From the NCBI RefSeq assembly GCF_003171515.1, contig NC_089390.1:9304274-9368273 (forward strand): 64,000 nt of DNA, in the 5' to 3' direction. Positions within the stretch are counted from its first letter, which is position 1. Each line of letters opens with the position of its first letter. The DNA is from Pyrenophora tritici-repentis (taxonomy: Eukaryota > Ascomycota > Dothideomycetes > Pleosporales > Pleosporaceae). Both the position numbers and the translations under genes were made by a program. The notes beneath the pieces were generated by a model. The model was not told where the DNA came from. It was given only the letters and a program-made list of their open reading frames with translations, and searched no databases. Below are positions 55,538 to 64,000 of this stretch, in pieces.

Positions 55538-56014
55538 CTACAGCTTCGCCTTTGCCTTCACCTCCCCCCTCTCTTTCAACCACCTCCCCGCAAACTCAAT
55601 CGCTGCCTCATACCCATACACCCCCAAGCCACATATCACCGCCTCCGCCCTATCGCTCAAAAAGCTCCTATGCCTAAATTCTTCCCTCTTATGCACATTA
55701 CTAATATGCACCTCCACAAACGGTATCTCCACACCCGCCAGCGCATCTCGTAGCGCTACGCTCGTGTGTGTAAAGGCACCTGGGTTGATGACGATGAAGT
55801 CTACGTTACCGCGTGCAGCGTGTATGCGATCGATGAGGGCGCCTTCGTGGTTTGATTGGAAGTCGAGGAGCGTGAGGGGGAGGGCGAGGGATTTGCATTT
55901 TTGGATGAGGGTCGTGAGGAGGCTAGAGAGGGTGGTGGAGCCGTAGATTCTGGGTTCGCGGGTGCCGAGGAGGTTAAGATTTGGGCCGTTTAAGAGGAGA
56001 ATGGATGGTGGCAT
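55538..56014 (-). CDS. qutE: Catabolic 3-dehydroquinate dehydratase, type II (quinate pathway)
   Basis: A single-exon, 158-residue protein from [17 protein letters not shown] (an upstream in-frame Met at 56035 would add seven residues). It has all type II dehydroquinase landmarks: [17 protein letters not shown] with the active-site Arg and Tyr, [53 protein letters not shown] with the catalytic His, and a [14 protein letters not shown] helix. It converts 3-dehydroquinate to 3-dehydroshikimate by trans-elimination and forms a dodecamer in the cytosol. In fungi this isoform serves quinate catabolism (qutE in Aspergillus, qa-2 in Neurospora), while the biosynthetic enzyme is the type I domain of AROM. 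It is divergent from qutG, across a 447-bp promoter. Confidence 0.95.
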
Positions 56015-56461
56015 TGTTGGTGGTGAGCAGGACAAAGTTACGTTGGGTTTAGGTTCGAGTAAGATATGTGAGATTTGGATTTGATTGATTGTTCTTGTTG
56101 TTTTCTAGGGCTTTGCGAATAGTCAAATTTTGTTTATTTGATTGATGTAGCCATCTGCTTAGCAACTACTAGTACATTGTTATCGCAAGCATCTGGCTGT
56201 TTCCGACATTCCGATGACTCTCGGAACCGGAAAAGTACTTACCCCTCACCACCTTACCACAATGACCGGCCTTCCTTCCTTGTATCAAACAAAATGACGT
56301 CCCACTTGACTACCACCAGATAACTGGACCCTTCTCCGCGATTAGCCGATGCGGCTTCAGACGGCAGGGTCCACGCGAAGTATGCTGTCGCGCGTGGGAG
56401 ATAATAGGGTTTTGGCTCTCCAAGCAACCACCTTCTGTTTACACACTGACACGCCGACACC
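56015..56461. promoter_or_regulatory. Bidirectional promoter of qutE and qutG
   Basis: 447 bp. By analogy with other fungi, quinate induction acts through a zinc-cluster activator. I could not find a clear copy of the GGRTAA...TTAYCC palindrome known for Neurospora qa-1F. Confidence 0.55.
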
Positions 56462-57575
56462 ATGGCAGACATTCCAAGAGAAGAGCTAGATGAAATCTAC
56501 GCGTTTGCGGTACAATTGGGGAAGGCGGCGGGGAAGATGCTCATGGACGCAGCGCAGATAAGAATCGACGGCGGAAGCGACATGAAGCAAGAGAAGGAGC
56601 ATGTGCAAAAGGAGAATGCTGTCGACCTAGTTACAGAAACCGATGAGAATGTAGAAGCTTTCATCAAGAATCAGATAGCGGACAAGTACCCCTCACACAA
56701 GTACGCAGTCAGTATACCGCGAAACTGGTCTATAGTGGCTAACTGAGCCAGGTTCGTGGGCGAAGAATCCTACAGCAAAGGGTCTTCACGCGACTACCTC
56801 ATCGACACCTCACCTACATGGTGCGTCGACCCGCTCGACGGAACAGTGAACTATATCCACCTTTTCCCCATGTTCTGCGTCAGCATCGCCTTTATCCATA
56901 AGTCTAAACCACTCATCGGAGTCATCTACGCCCCTTTTACCAACCAGTTCTTCTCTTCGTGCGCTGGCCGCGGCGCGTTCTTCAACGAGACACAACGCTT
57001 GCCCTTGATGCGTAACCCAATACCACCAATGCCGGAGAAGGCGCCCAGTGGGTGTATCTTCAGCTGTGAATGGGGGAAGGATAGGAGGGATGTGCCGGAC
57101 GGCAATATGCATCGCAAGATTGAGAGTTTTGTGAATATGGCAGCTGAGATTGGGGGACGCAAGGGGAGAGGTGGGATGGTACATGGAGTGCGTAGTTTGG
57201 GGAGTGCGACCCTGGATTTGGCTTATGTGGCTATGGGTGCGTTTGATATCTGGTGGGAGGGTGGCTGCTGGGAATGGGATGTTGCGGCTGGGATTGCGAT
57301 TTTACAAGAAGCTGGGGGTTTGGTTACGACTGCGAATCCGCCGGTGGATTGGGAGAATGCGCATATTGAAGAGGCTAGGTTGGGGAGTCGACTGTATTTG
57401 GCGATTAGGTGAGTACAGGTTTGCAAGAGAATTACGATTGAGAAGTATGCTGACAGGCGAATGCAGACCAGCGGGACCATCCGCGACGGAAACAGGACGG
57501 CAGAGCCAAGAAAGGACAGTGAGGGAAGTATGGCGACGAGTACGCAATCTAGATTACTCACGCCCCGGATCATAG
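56462..57575 (+). CDS. qutG: QutG, inositol-monophosphatase-family protein of the quinate cluster
   Basis: Three exons: 56462-56700, 56752-57408 and 57467-57575, 334 residues. Introns of 51 and 58 nt have GTACGC and GTGAGT donors and CAG acceptors, and phases agree (AA/G, AG/A). Metal and phosphate-binding motifs of the family are present: DLVTETDENVE, GEES near 56762, WCVDPLDGTVNYIH near 56822-56860, and WWEGGCWEWDVAAGIAILQEAGG near 57252-57315. These belong to Li-sensitive Mg2+-dependent phosphomonoesterases. QutG (qa-x in Neurospora) is a fixed member of fungal quinate clusters, but its substrate and need in the pathway remain unclear. Confidence 0.93.
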
Positions 57576-57635
57576 CACTTCTATGCATTGCATTTCCAAG
57601 TTACAATCTATGTCTGATTGATTTTTCATTTCTTT

Positions 57636-58641
57636 TTACAACTTCGCCTCATTCATCTTCTTCGCAATAGCCTCCTGAACCTCCACCACCGGTAAATCCT
57701 TAACCTCCCTCCCTGTCCAATACCGATCCTGCTCCAGCCCCTGATATATTAACGCCTCGGTCCCCAACACAACCTGCCACCCCGCATTCTTACTGATCTC
57801 TGCAATCTCCGTCCATGTCGTCGGGTGATAGCACATCTCCAACAAAGCACCTTTGTGTTCTTTTTGCAGAAAACACTCCAGCACTCGTCTCGCCTCAACC
57901 TCCGCAGGCGTCGACGGTGTGAAATTAGGTACGCAAGCTACGATAGCGCCTACGGCTTCTAGTTTCTGGGCTTCTTCGACGGTGGCGACGTGGCGGAGCG
58001 AGGAGCCGTAGCCGCGGGTTGTACATTCGTTTATTACGGCTGTGACTTCTGCTGCGTCTCTGTTTATCTATCGCATTGTCAGCAAATATGCCTTTCTCCC
58101 CGCCATCTCTTCCTTTCTGCTTTTGGAGAAATTGTAAACTCACCAAATAAATCTCCCCAACACCCATCCACTTCCTCAACGCATAAACCGCACTCCTCGC
58201 CGCCCCACCCCCACCCACCACAATCGCCGCCCTCCCCTCATACAACCCCTTCTCCACATTCTGTCTAAACGCCTCCCTAATCCCCACAACATCCGTATTC
58301 GTCCCCATATATCTCCTTCCGCCCTTTTCATCCTCCTCAATAAACAGCGTATTCACAGCGCCAACATCGCGGCCTTCCTCTGTTAGCCCGTCGAGGTGCG
58401 GTAAAATGGCTACTTTGTGCGGCATTGTTATGGAGGCGCCGTAGAATTGCGGGTCGCGGATTAGACGTAGGAAGAGGGGGATGTCAAGGGACTCTAGGGG
58501 GTGTTGGGCCCACGGGAGCGAGAGGGAGGCGTAGACAGTTGCGTGCAAGAGGGGCGACATGGAGTGGGTTATTGGGTGGCCGAAGAGGTAGCCATGGCGG
58601 GTCTTGGGGTCCGGGGATGGGAGGGGTGTTGGACTGGACAT
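57636..58641 (-). CDS. qutB: Quinate/shikimate 5-dehydrogenase
   Basis: Two exons, 58144-58641 and 57636-58067 (76-nt intron, GTGAGT donor, GCTGACA branch, ATAG acceptor, phase 0), 309 residues. The start is taken at MSSPTPLP; an in-frame Met at 58785 is possible but lies before any conserved sequence. N-terminal shikimate-dehydrogenase domain: [37 protein letters not shown] with the catalytic Lys and Asp region, GAVNTLF and [11 protein letters not shown]. The Rossmann part has [17 protein letters not shown] and then [12 protein letters not shown] across the splice, which places an Asn-Arg in the cofactor loop. It oxidises quinate to dehydroquinate (or shikimate to dehydroshikimate) with NAD. 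The C-terminal [16 protein letters not shown] helix is typical. Confidence 0.93.
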
Positions 58642-59737
58642 TTTGGATGTTTGGGCGAAGATGGTCTTGCGATGGCGGAATTGGGAGGGCGCTGTATTCG
58701 TTTGAAGTCGTTGGATATTCGAAGAGACGGGGAGTACGTGATATGCGAAGAATGGCAGCTGCTGATTAGTGCCGTCGTCGCGCAACAGGCAATCGGGCTT
58801 TTAAAGGGACAAGGAACGCAATTATAGGATGGTACGGGTAGGTATTGCTCAAGAAATTATGGGAATTGGAGAAATCCAGTATGGACCCAGGGCCGGTATA
58901 CAACACCGCGTCCCCCACATCAGCCTAACCCATCATCATCCTCCCAGCACCATACTCCACACCAAAATCCCCTCCCCCCGTTCCCCGTCCCTCACACGCG
59001 CCAAAACTCCGGAAAAAGTCATATCGCGCATTATGCAAACAACGCGACTCGGCCCGATGTCATCGAAGAAACTAACCCAGTAACCATCCATCCAATCAGC
59101 ACCCCCATCGTCAACGACCATGCCTCGCGTATAAATGCGCTTCCGGGCCCTTCGCACCAATGCAGTGTACCCGCACTCCTAACGAGTGCACTAGGAGGCC
59201 TGCACTGTCGTAAAAATTCAAAATGTCTGGGGCTAGGGGAGCCTGGCCACAACGTGCGCTTGCTTTGCTTGTCCCGGGGACGTTCACTACGAGCGCGTTC
59301 ATGGATTCTTCCGGGGAAAAGCAGCCAAGTCCTGTCAGCAGCCCATCAAGTATGTTCGCCGATGGTGCCAATGACTTGGTAGCGGGAATCCTGCTTGACC
59401 GTTTTTGGTGTCTCTCCCTGGGGTGGTTCTGTGGCGTTTTTCTTTACGTCCTTTTTCTCCACATACTCCGCAAAATAGCACGTTCCGTTTTCGCGGAGTC
59501 ATTTTCGAAGACGGGGGTGCGAGAGCGGGGAGGGGGCCTGCTGGTATATAGATGTACGATTTCATCTTCGTTTCTACCTTGTTTTGAACGTTTTTTTTGT
59601 TTCTTACACTTTTTTCCGTCGCCACGAGATACGTTGTGCGCGACTTGGTTCAGCACCTTTGTTTAAACCCAATTCCGCAGTGCTTGCCTACCTAACTACC
59701 CCGTTTGAGGTGGTCATTGGGCTTTGAGAAGGTCGCC
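58642..59737. promoter_or_regulatory. Bidirectional promoter of qutB and qutD
   Basis: 1.1 kb between the qutB and qutD starts. An ORF at 59223-59666 has hydrophobic and Phe-rich content but no conservation I can see, and probably lies in the qutD leader. A GTATATAG box is at about 59543. Confidence 0.5.
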
Positions 59738-61580
59738 ATGGGTCTTCTTACCCTCGTTGAGGATCGGCCTACGCCAAAGGCTGTGTACAATTGGCGTGTG
59801 TATACGGCGGCGAGTGTCGCATCGTGGGCAGCTTGTATGATCGGTTACGACAGTGCTTTTATTGGGACGACGTTGGCTCTTCCGTCTTTTGCAGAGGAAT
59901 TCAAGTTTGCGGAGATGAGCAAGGCACATCTTAACTTGACAAAGGCGAATATTGTCTCCGTGTACCAGGCGGGTGCTTTCTTTGGCGCGTTTGGAGCGTA
60001 TGCTTCCAGTCATTATATTGGGAGAAGGAAGTCGCTGATTCTTTGGACTTTGATCGTGAGTCATCTTGATGGACATTTTTACGATATCGTGGACTGATTG
60101 TGTTTTGTGATTAGTTCATCATAGGCGCTGGCATGATGCTTGGTGCTAATGGTGACCGCGGTCTCGGCTTGATTATCGGAGGGCGTGTCCTAGCAGGCCT
60201 TGGTGTAGGTGGATGCAGTAACATGGTTCCGATCTACATCTCCGAACTTTCACCACCAGCCGTTCGTGGACGATTAGTCGGTATTTATGAGTTGGGCTGG
60301 CAGGTGGGAGGCCTTGTGGGTTTCTGGATCAATTACGGACTAGAGCAGACCATGGCACCCTCCCACAAGCAATGGATCATTCCTTTTGCTGTACAGCTGA
60401 TTCCCGCTGGATGCTTGTTGATCGGCGCGGTCTGGATGCGAGAGTCGCCGCGTTGGTGCTTATCAAAGGGCAGACGCGAACAAGCGCTCAAGGACCTGTG
60501 CTGGATCCGAAATCTTCCTGAAGACCACCCCTACATCATGGAGGAACTTGAGGCTATAGACGCCCAAGTCGAGCACGATAGGATTACCGTTGGTCCTGGT
60601 TTCTGGAAGCCGTTCGCGGCGCTCAAGCAACGCAAGGTTCAGTACAGGCTGTTCTTGGGAGGAATGTTGTTCCTATGGCAGAATGGTACGTAACTCCATC
60701 AACTCCATCTATATAGGAGAGATACGAGTCTTCTCTACATGTAGAACTTTTTACTGACATCAATCAGGCTCCGGTATCAACGCCATCAACTACTACTCAC
60801 CCACAGTCTTCAAGTCCCTCGGCGTAACCGAAGGTTTCCTCACCACCGGCATCTTCGGCGTCGTGAAGACAGTCCTGACGATTTTTTGGCTTCTATACCT
60901 GATCGATCGCCTCGGCCGCACCAAGCTCCTCATGTTGGGCGCTCTGGGAGGATCCCTCTGCATGTGGTACATTGCCGCATACATCAAGATTGCCGACCCA
61001 GCAAACAACCCAAGCAGGGACGGCAAGCTAACCTCAGGAGGAATTAGCGCGGTTTTCTTCTTCTACCTCTGGACAGCGTTTTACACACCTTCATGGAACG
61101 GAACGCCGTGGGTCATCAACAGTGAAATGTATTCGCAACAGGTATGTACAAAGATCCCAAAAGACAGCTCAGTTACTGACTCATTTTACAGACTCGCAGT
61201 TTAGGCCAAGCGTGCGCCGCGGCGAATAACTGGTTTTGGAACTTCATCATCTCGCGCTTTACGCCTCAGATGTTTAGCACCATGGGTTATGGCGTATACA
61301 TGTTCTTTGCCTGCCTCATGTTGCTATCGATTCCTTTTGTGTAAGCCTCACTCTCTGTATTCTCTGGCTCGGTTGTCATTACAGTTCACTAACACTCAAC
61401 AGCTTCTTCCTTATCCCGGAGACCAAAGGTATCCCGCTGGAGCGCATGGACGAGCTCTTCGATATGCGACCTACGTACCGTGCGCACCCGCTGCTTTTGG
61501 AGAGATTGAAGGAGAATGAGGATGTAAATGTTGTTATTAGGGATGAGAAGGCGAAGGGCGAGCATAATGAAATGGCTTGA
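59738..61580 (+). CDS. qutD: Quinate permease (MFS sugar-porter family)
   Basis: Five exons: 59738-60055, 60115-60685, 60768-61141, 61192-61340 and 61403-61580, 529 residues, close to the 533 of Aspergillus QutD. Donors are GTGAGT, GTACGT, GTATGT and GTAAGC; acceptors are all AG; phases are consistent. It has twelve predicted membrane segments and sugar-porter signatures: GYDSAFIGTTLALPSF, SHYIGRRKSLI, GGRVLAGLGVGGCSNMVPIY followed by ISELSPPAVRGRLVG, ESPRWCLSKGR, QNGSGINAINYYSPTVFKSLG with the GSG join across intron 2, and IPETKGIPLERMDELF. Family knowledge says it imports quinate at the plasma membrane. The start is at MGLLTLVEDRPTP because that N-terminus is conserved in quinate permeases. 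Confidence 0.95.
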
Positions 61581-62053
61581 GTGCCGCTTGCAGGCTCCGG
61601 TCCGGGATAGACGCAGTACTGGGTGCTGATGACTCTGTGACTGCCATGTATCTGTACCACCTTTTGCTTTAGCTTATAAATTGAGATACCCATATGAACT
61701 CACGCACTGTCTGTCTTCTTTCCCATACTTGGTGACTTGACCCTCCGAGACTTGATTCATAGTCGTTATAGTAAAGGTCGTTGAACACATCTCTTATCTA
61801 TCCCTGGAAACCTCAAATGAGTCCCTCTCCAATGTTTGAAGTCATATGGAGCCCTGCCTCGACGGTCGAAAGTACTGGTCCACTTCCCCATGTACAGCCA
61901 GTCACGTGACCCACAACACCGACCACCACAGCAGCGCATACATTCATATCCCTATACTATACGTAACAAAATACTACTCTATAAGGGTCTGAGAAAGTAT
62001 CCGAACATACACATGCGTCTACAACCCTCCCCGTCACCCAAAATTCGCAGTTG
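61581..62053. other. Intergenic, 3' flank of qutD
   Basis: No gene seen. The tandem array begins at 62054. Confidence 0.5.
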
Positions 62054-62783
62054 CCAAATCGGGTAATGTGCACCACCCATCGATAACTGCAGAAAAATCT
62101 GATTATTTATGATCTGACTTATATCGCTGTTACAATTAATGAAGCGGATAAAGTGCTTCTATTTATCGATAATTTTGAAAGAATCAGATCAGAATTGCGT
62201 TTGGGCGGTCACTCACCATTTTTGATCGTCATCCCCAAATCGGGTAATATGCACCACCCATCGATGTCCGCAGAAAAATCTGATTATTTATGTTTTTATT
62301 CTTTTCACTGTCACAGCTAACGGAACACATAAAGTACTTCTATTTATCGATGGTTTTGAAAGAATCCGATCCGAATTGCGTCTGGACTGTCCCTCGCATT
62401 TTTTGATCGACCACCCCAAATCGGGTAATATGAACACCACCCATCGATGTCTGCAGAAAAATCTGATTTATCGTGATTTTACTTTTTCTCTTGTCGCAAT
62501 TATCGAAGCGGATAAAGTCATTCTACCCTTCAATAATTTTAAAAGTATCTGACCCTGATTGCGTTTGGGCTCTCCCTCGTCTTTTTTTATCTTGCCCCCC
62601 AAATCGGGTAATAGGCACCACACCACCCATCGATCACTGCAGAAAAATCTGACTATTGACGATTGTACTTTTTCACTTATCACAGTTATCGAAGCGGATA
62701 AAGTTCTTCTACCTACCGATAGTTTTAAAAGTCTTTGACCCAAATTGTGCTAGTGCTTTCCCTCGTACTTTTTGACCGTCCTC
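62054..62783. repeat. Tandem repeat, four ~181-bp units, between qutD and qutC
   Basis: Units start at 62054, 62235, 62416 and 62599 with CCAAATCGGGTAAT (spacing 181, 181, 183). Shared landmarks in each are CACCACCCATCGAT, GCAGAAAAATCTGA, a conserved ATAAAGT (within CGGATAAAGT in three of the four) and a TATCGAT-like box. The copies differ at perhaps 15-25 percent of positions, so the array is not recent. No long ORF. It sits about 575 bp upstream of qutC. Confidence 0.93.
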
Positions 62784-63357
62784 CCCCCATCCCAACCCCA
62801 ACCCCCAGAAACCAAATTACCCAGCCCGCACACCACCCCAGCCTCCGCCGACCTCGCATATCGCCCCGGAGCTGCCAAGGCAGCCAGAGCTCCCCATGTT
62901 AAATCGCGGCAAACAAGGGTGTAAAGACTTATCCCTTGGGTTTAGCGTGGAAAGTGGTAGCGTCATGAGTGTGCCAGTGCTTTGTCAGTGCTTCATGACG
63001 GCACTGCACGGTTACGAAAGGCATAGCGTGTTTTAAGATGCAGTTGGATGTTCTTTTCCAGACTTATTCCTGCGTGAGAGAGGTGGGGTGGTAGGAGGGT
63101 AAATGTAGGGTATGCGGCATAAGGCGGGAGGTGATGGAGATGGAGGTGTGGATAAGAGTGGATAGGCGGTTGTGGACGGTCTTGGGGATGGATGGGGGTT
63201 AGATAAGACGGGTGTTTGATAGATATTTCTTATTGAGAATGCACTCTTTATTGCTATTCATGCTTACAGCTTAATCTACTTATGGGAACGATTTTGTCGC
63301 AGAAACCACGTCTTGAACACACTTCTTCACACGCAAACTCCCATCGCGATAGTCAAC
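62784..63357. promoter_or_regulatory. Promoter region of qutC
   Basis: 574 bp with no gene. It contains purine-rich and GGTGG-type segments near 63080-63200. No activator palindrome recognised. Confidence 0.45.
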
Positions 63358-64000
63358 ATGCCATGCCGCTCAGCCATCTCCTCCATGTCGCTAGGTCGGT
63401 GCTATGCGGGCCATAGTCTAAATCACAAGCTCTCCATGGCCGCAAAACACGGCTTGGAAGGCATCGAGCTCTTCTACGAGGACCTGGTCGATCACGCTGG
63501 TTCAGATTCACCAGCTGCTTTACTGGCAGGCGCTGCTTCAGTCCGCGATCTCTGCTGCTCCTTAAGTCTCGAGATTGTATGTCTTCAGCCATTCATGCAC
63601 TATGAAGGACTTCTGGATCGCCAAAGACACGCCGAGCGGATCGAAGAGATGAAACTTTGGATGAAGCTAGCACATGTTCTCGGTACAGACTTGATACAAG
63701 TTCCTTCATCGTTCCTCCCGCGTGATCAACTCTCTTCCGACATCGATTTCATCGCCAGTGATCTCCGGGAGGTGGCGGAACTGGGGCTGAAACAGACACC
63801 AGTGATCCGTTTCGCATACGAGAGTCTGAGTTGGGGCACAGTAGTGGACAAATGGGAAGTATGCTGGGATATTGTATCGCAAGTCGACCGACCAAATTTC
63901 GGCATCTGCCTCGATAGCTTCAATATCCTGGGCAGGATATACGCGGATCCAACATCAGAAACAGGCATGGTATATGGGGCCGAGCAGGAAGTGCGGGACT
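63358..64000 (+). CDS. qutC: 3-dehydroshikimate dehydratase (quinate pathway), 3' end outside window
   Basis: An open frame of 214 codons from ATG 63358 to the window edge, with no intron needed. The N-terminus (RSAISSMSLGRCYAGHSLNH, KLSMAAKHGLEGIELFYEDL) is that of fungal QutC/Qa-4. The TIM-barrel core continues with EIVCLQPFMHYEGLLDR, AHVLGTDLIQVPSSFLP, VIRFAYESLSWGT with a metal-ligand Glu, and FGICLDSFNILGRIYADP with a metal-ligand Asp; these roles are inferred from the bacterial homologues. The enzyme dehydrates 3-dehydroshikimate to protocatechuate, committing quinate carbon to the beta-ketoadipate route. About a third of a typical 350-residue protein is missing to the right. Confidence 0.93.
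   Translation, partial: MPCRSAISSMSLGRCYAGHSLNHKLSMAAKHGLEGIELFYEDLVDHAGSDSPAALLAGAASVRDLCCSLSLEIVCLQPFMHYEGLLDRQRHAERIEEMKLWMKLAHVLGTDLIQVPSSFLPRDQLSSDIDFIASDLREVAELGLKQTPVIRFAYESLSWGTVVDKWEVCWDIVSQVDRPNFGICLDSFNILGRIYADPTSETGMVYGAEQEVRD

Noticed and set aside
59223..59666. ORF of 147 codons between qutB and qutD
   Set aside because: No recognisable domain, odd Phe/Cys-rich composition, and a position in the likely qutD leader; treated as chance.
62054..62783. CRISPR-like array
   Set aside because: Contiguous ~181-bp units without spacers in a eukaryote; it is an ordinary tandem repeat.
63726..63968. Minus-strand ORF near the right edge
   Set aside because: Shadow of the plus-strand qutC frame, which carries the conserved motifs.

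Overview
This is a window of filamentous-fungus nuclear DNA. Short introns with GT(A/G)xGT donors and CTAAC/CTGAC branch sites, a highly reducing polyketide synthase, a quinate-utilisation cluster and repeat-induced-mutation-like damage in old transposons all fit an ascomycete. Pleosporales (Dothideomycetes) is my best guess, but that is inference; no species-specific marker was found.

Left arm (1-11.5 kb). The 3' end of a highly reducing PKS (ER, KR, ACP) enters from the left edge. A three-exon gene for an 89-residue secreted six-cysteine protein follows. Then comes a head-to-head pair of chromatin genes: a SNF2-family ATPase with a C-terminal PHD-like region (minus) and a Clr2-type transcriptional silencing factor (plus), sharing a 434-bp promoter.

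Repeat island (11.5-33 kb). A 13.5-kb nest can be resolved by target-site duplications. A hAT transposon (12007-25526, TSD GTGCTGAT) was invaded by a 5'-truncated LINE (22039-22668, 15-bp TSD) and by a Mutator-like element (12141-21827, TSD TTGAAAAT). The Mutator-like element was in turn invaded by a 128-bp MITE (14041-14168, TSD AGATTTAG) and by a young Ty1/copia element (15358-21011, TSD CTAAT, LTRs differing at 1 of 189 bases). A second MITE of the same family lies just outside at 11535-11696. Downstream are a Tc1/mariner transposase split by a solo LTR (TSD GCATG) and a decayed gene with three Ulp1/C48-like cysteine-protease modules. The old elements decayed almost only by stop-creating substitutions, mostly TAG, with the reading frame kept for kilobases, as expected for RIP; the copia element is much cleaner.

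Right arm (33.8-55 kb). Ordinary spliced housekeeping genes return: a bZIP factor, a FAR-17a/AIG1-like membrane protein, a histidine-phosphatase (PGAM/Tfc7-like) protein, a Pro1 tautomerase, RNase H2 subunit C, a cyclopropane-fatty-acid-synthase-like methyltransferase, a 765-residue Ser/Pro-rich protein, a 55-residue three-exon microprotein, ESF1 and a polytopic membrane protein. A 3.4-kb gene-free stretch lies at 36488-39885.

Right edge (55.5-64 kb). A quinate/shikimate catabolic cluster is laid out as type II dehydroquinase (qutE), inositol-monophosphatase-like qutG, quinate/shikimate dehydrogenase (qutB), quinate permease (qutD) and dehydroshikimate dehydratase (qutC, cut by the window end). 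Together they import quinate and convert it via dehydroquinate and dehydroshikimate to protocatechuate. Four ~181-bp tandem repeats sit between qutD and qutC. The cluster's activator and repressor (qutA/qutR type) are not in the window.

All exon boundaries were inferred by eye from splice signals and reading-frame continuity.
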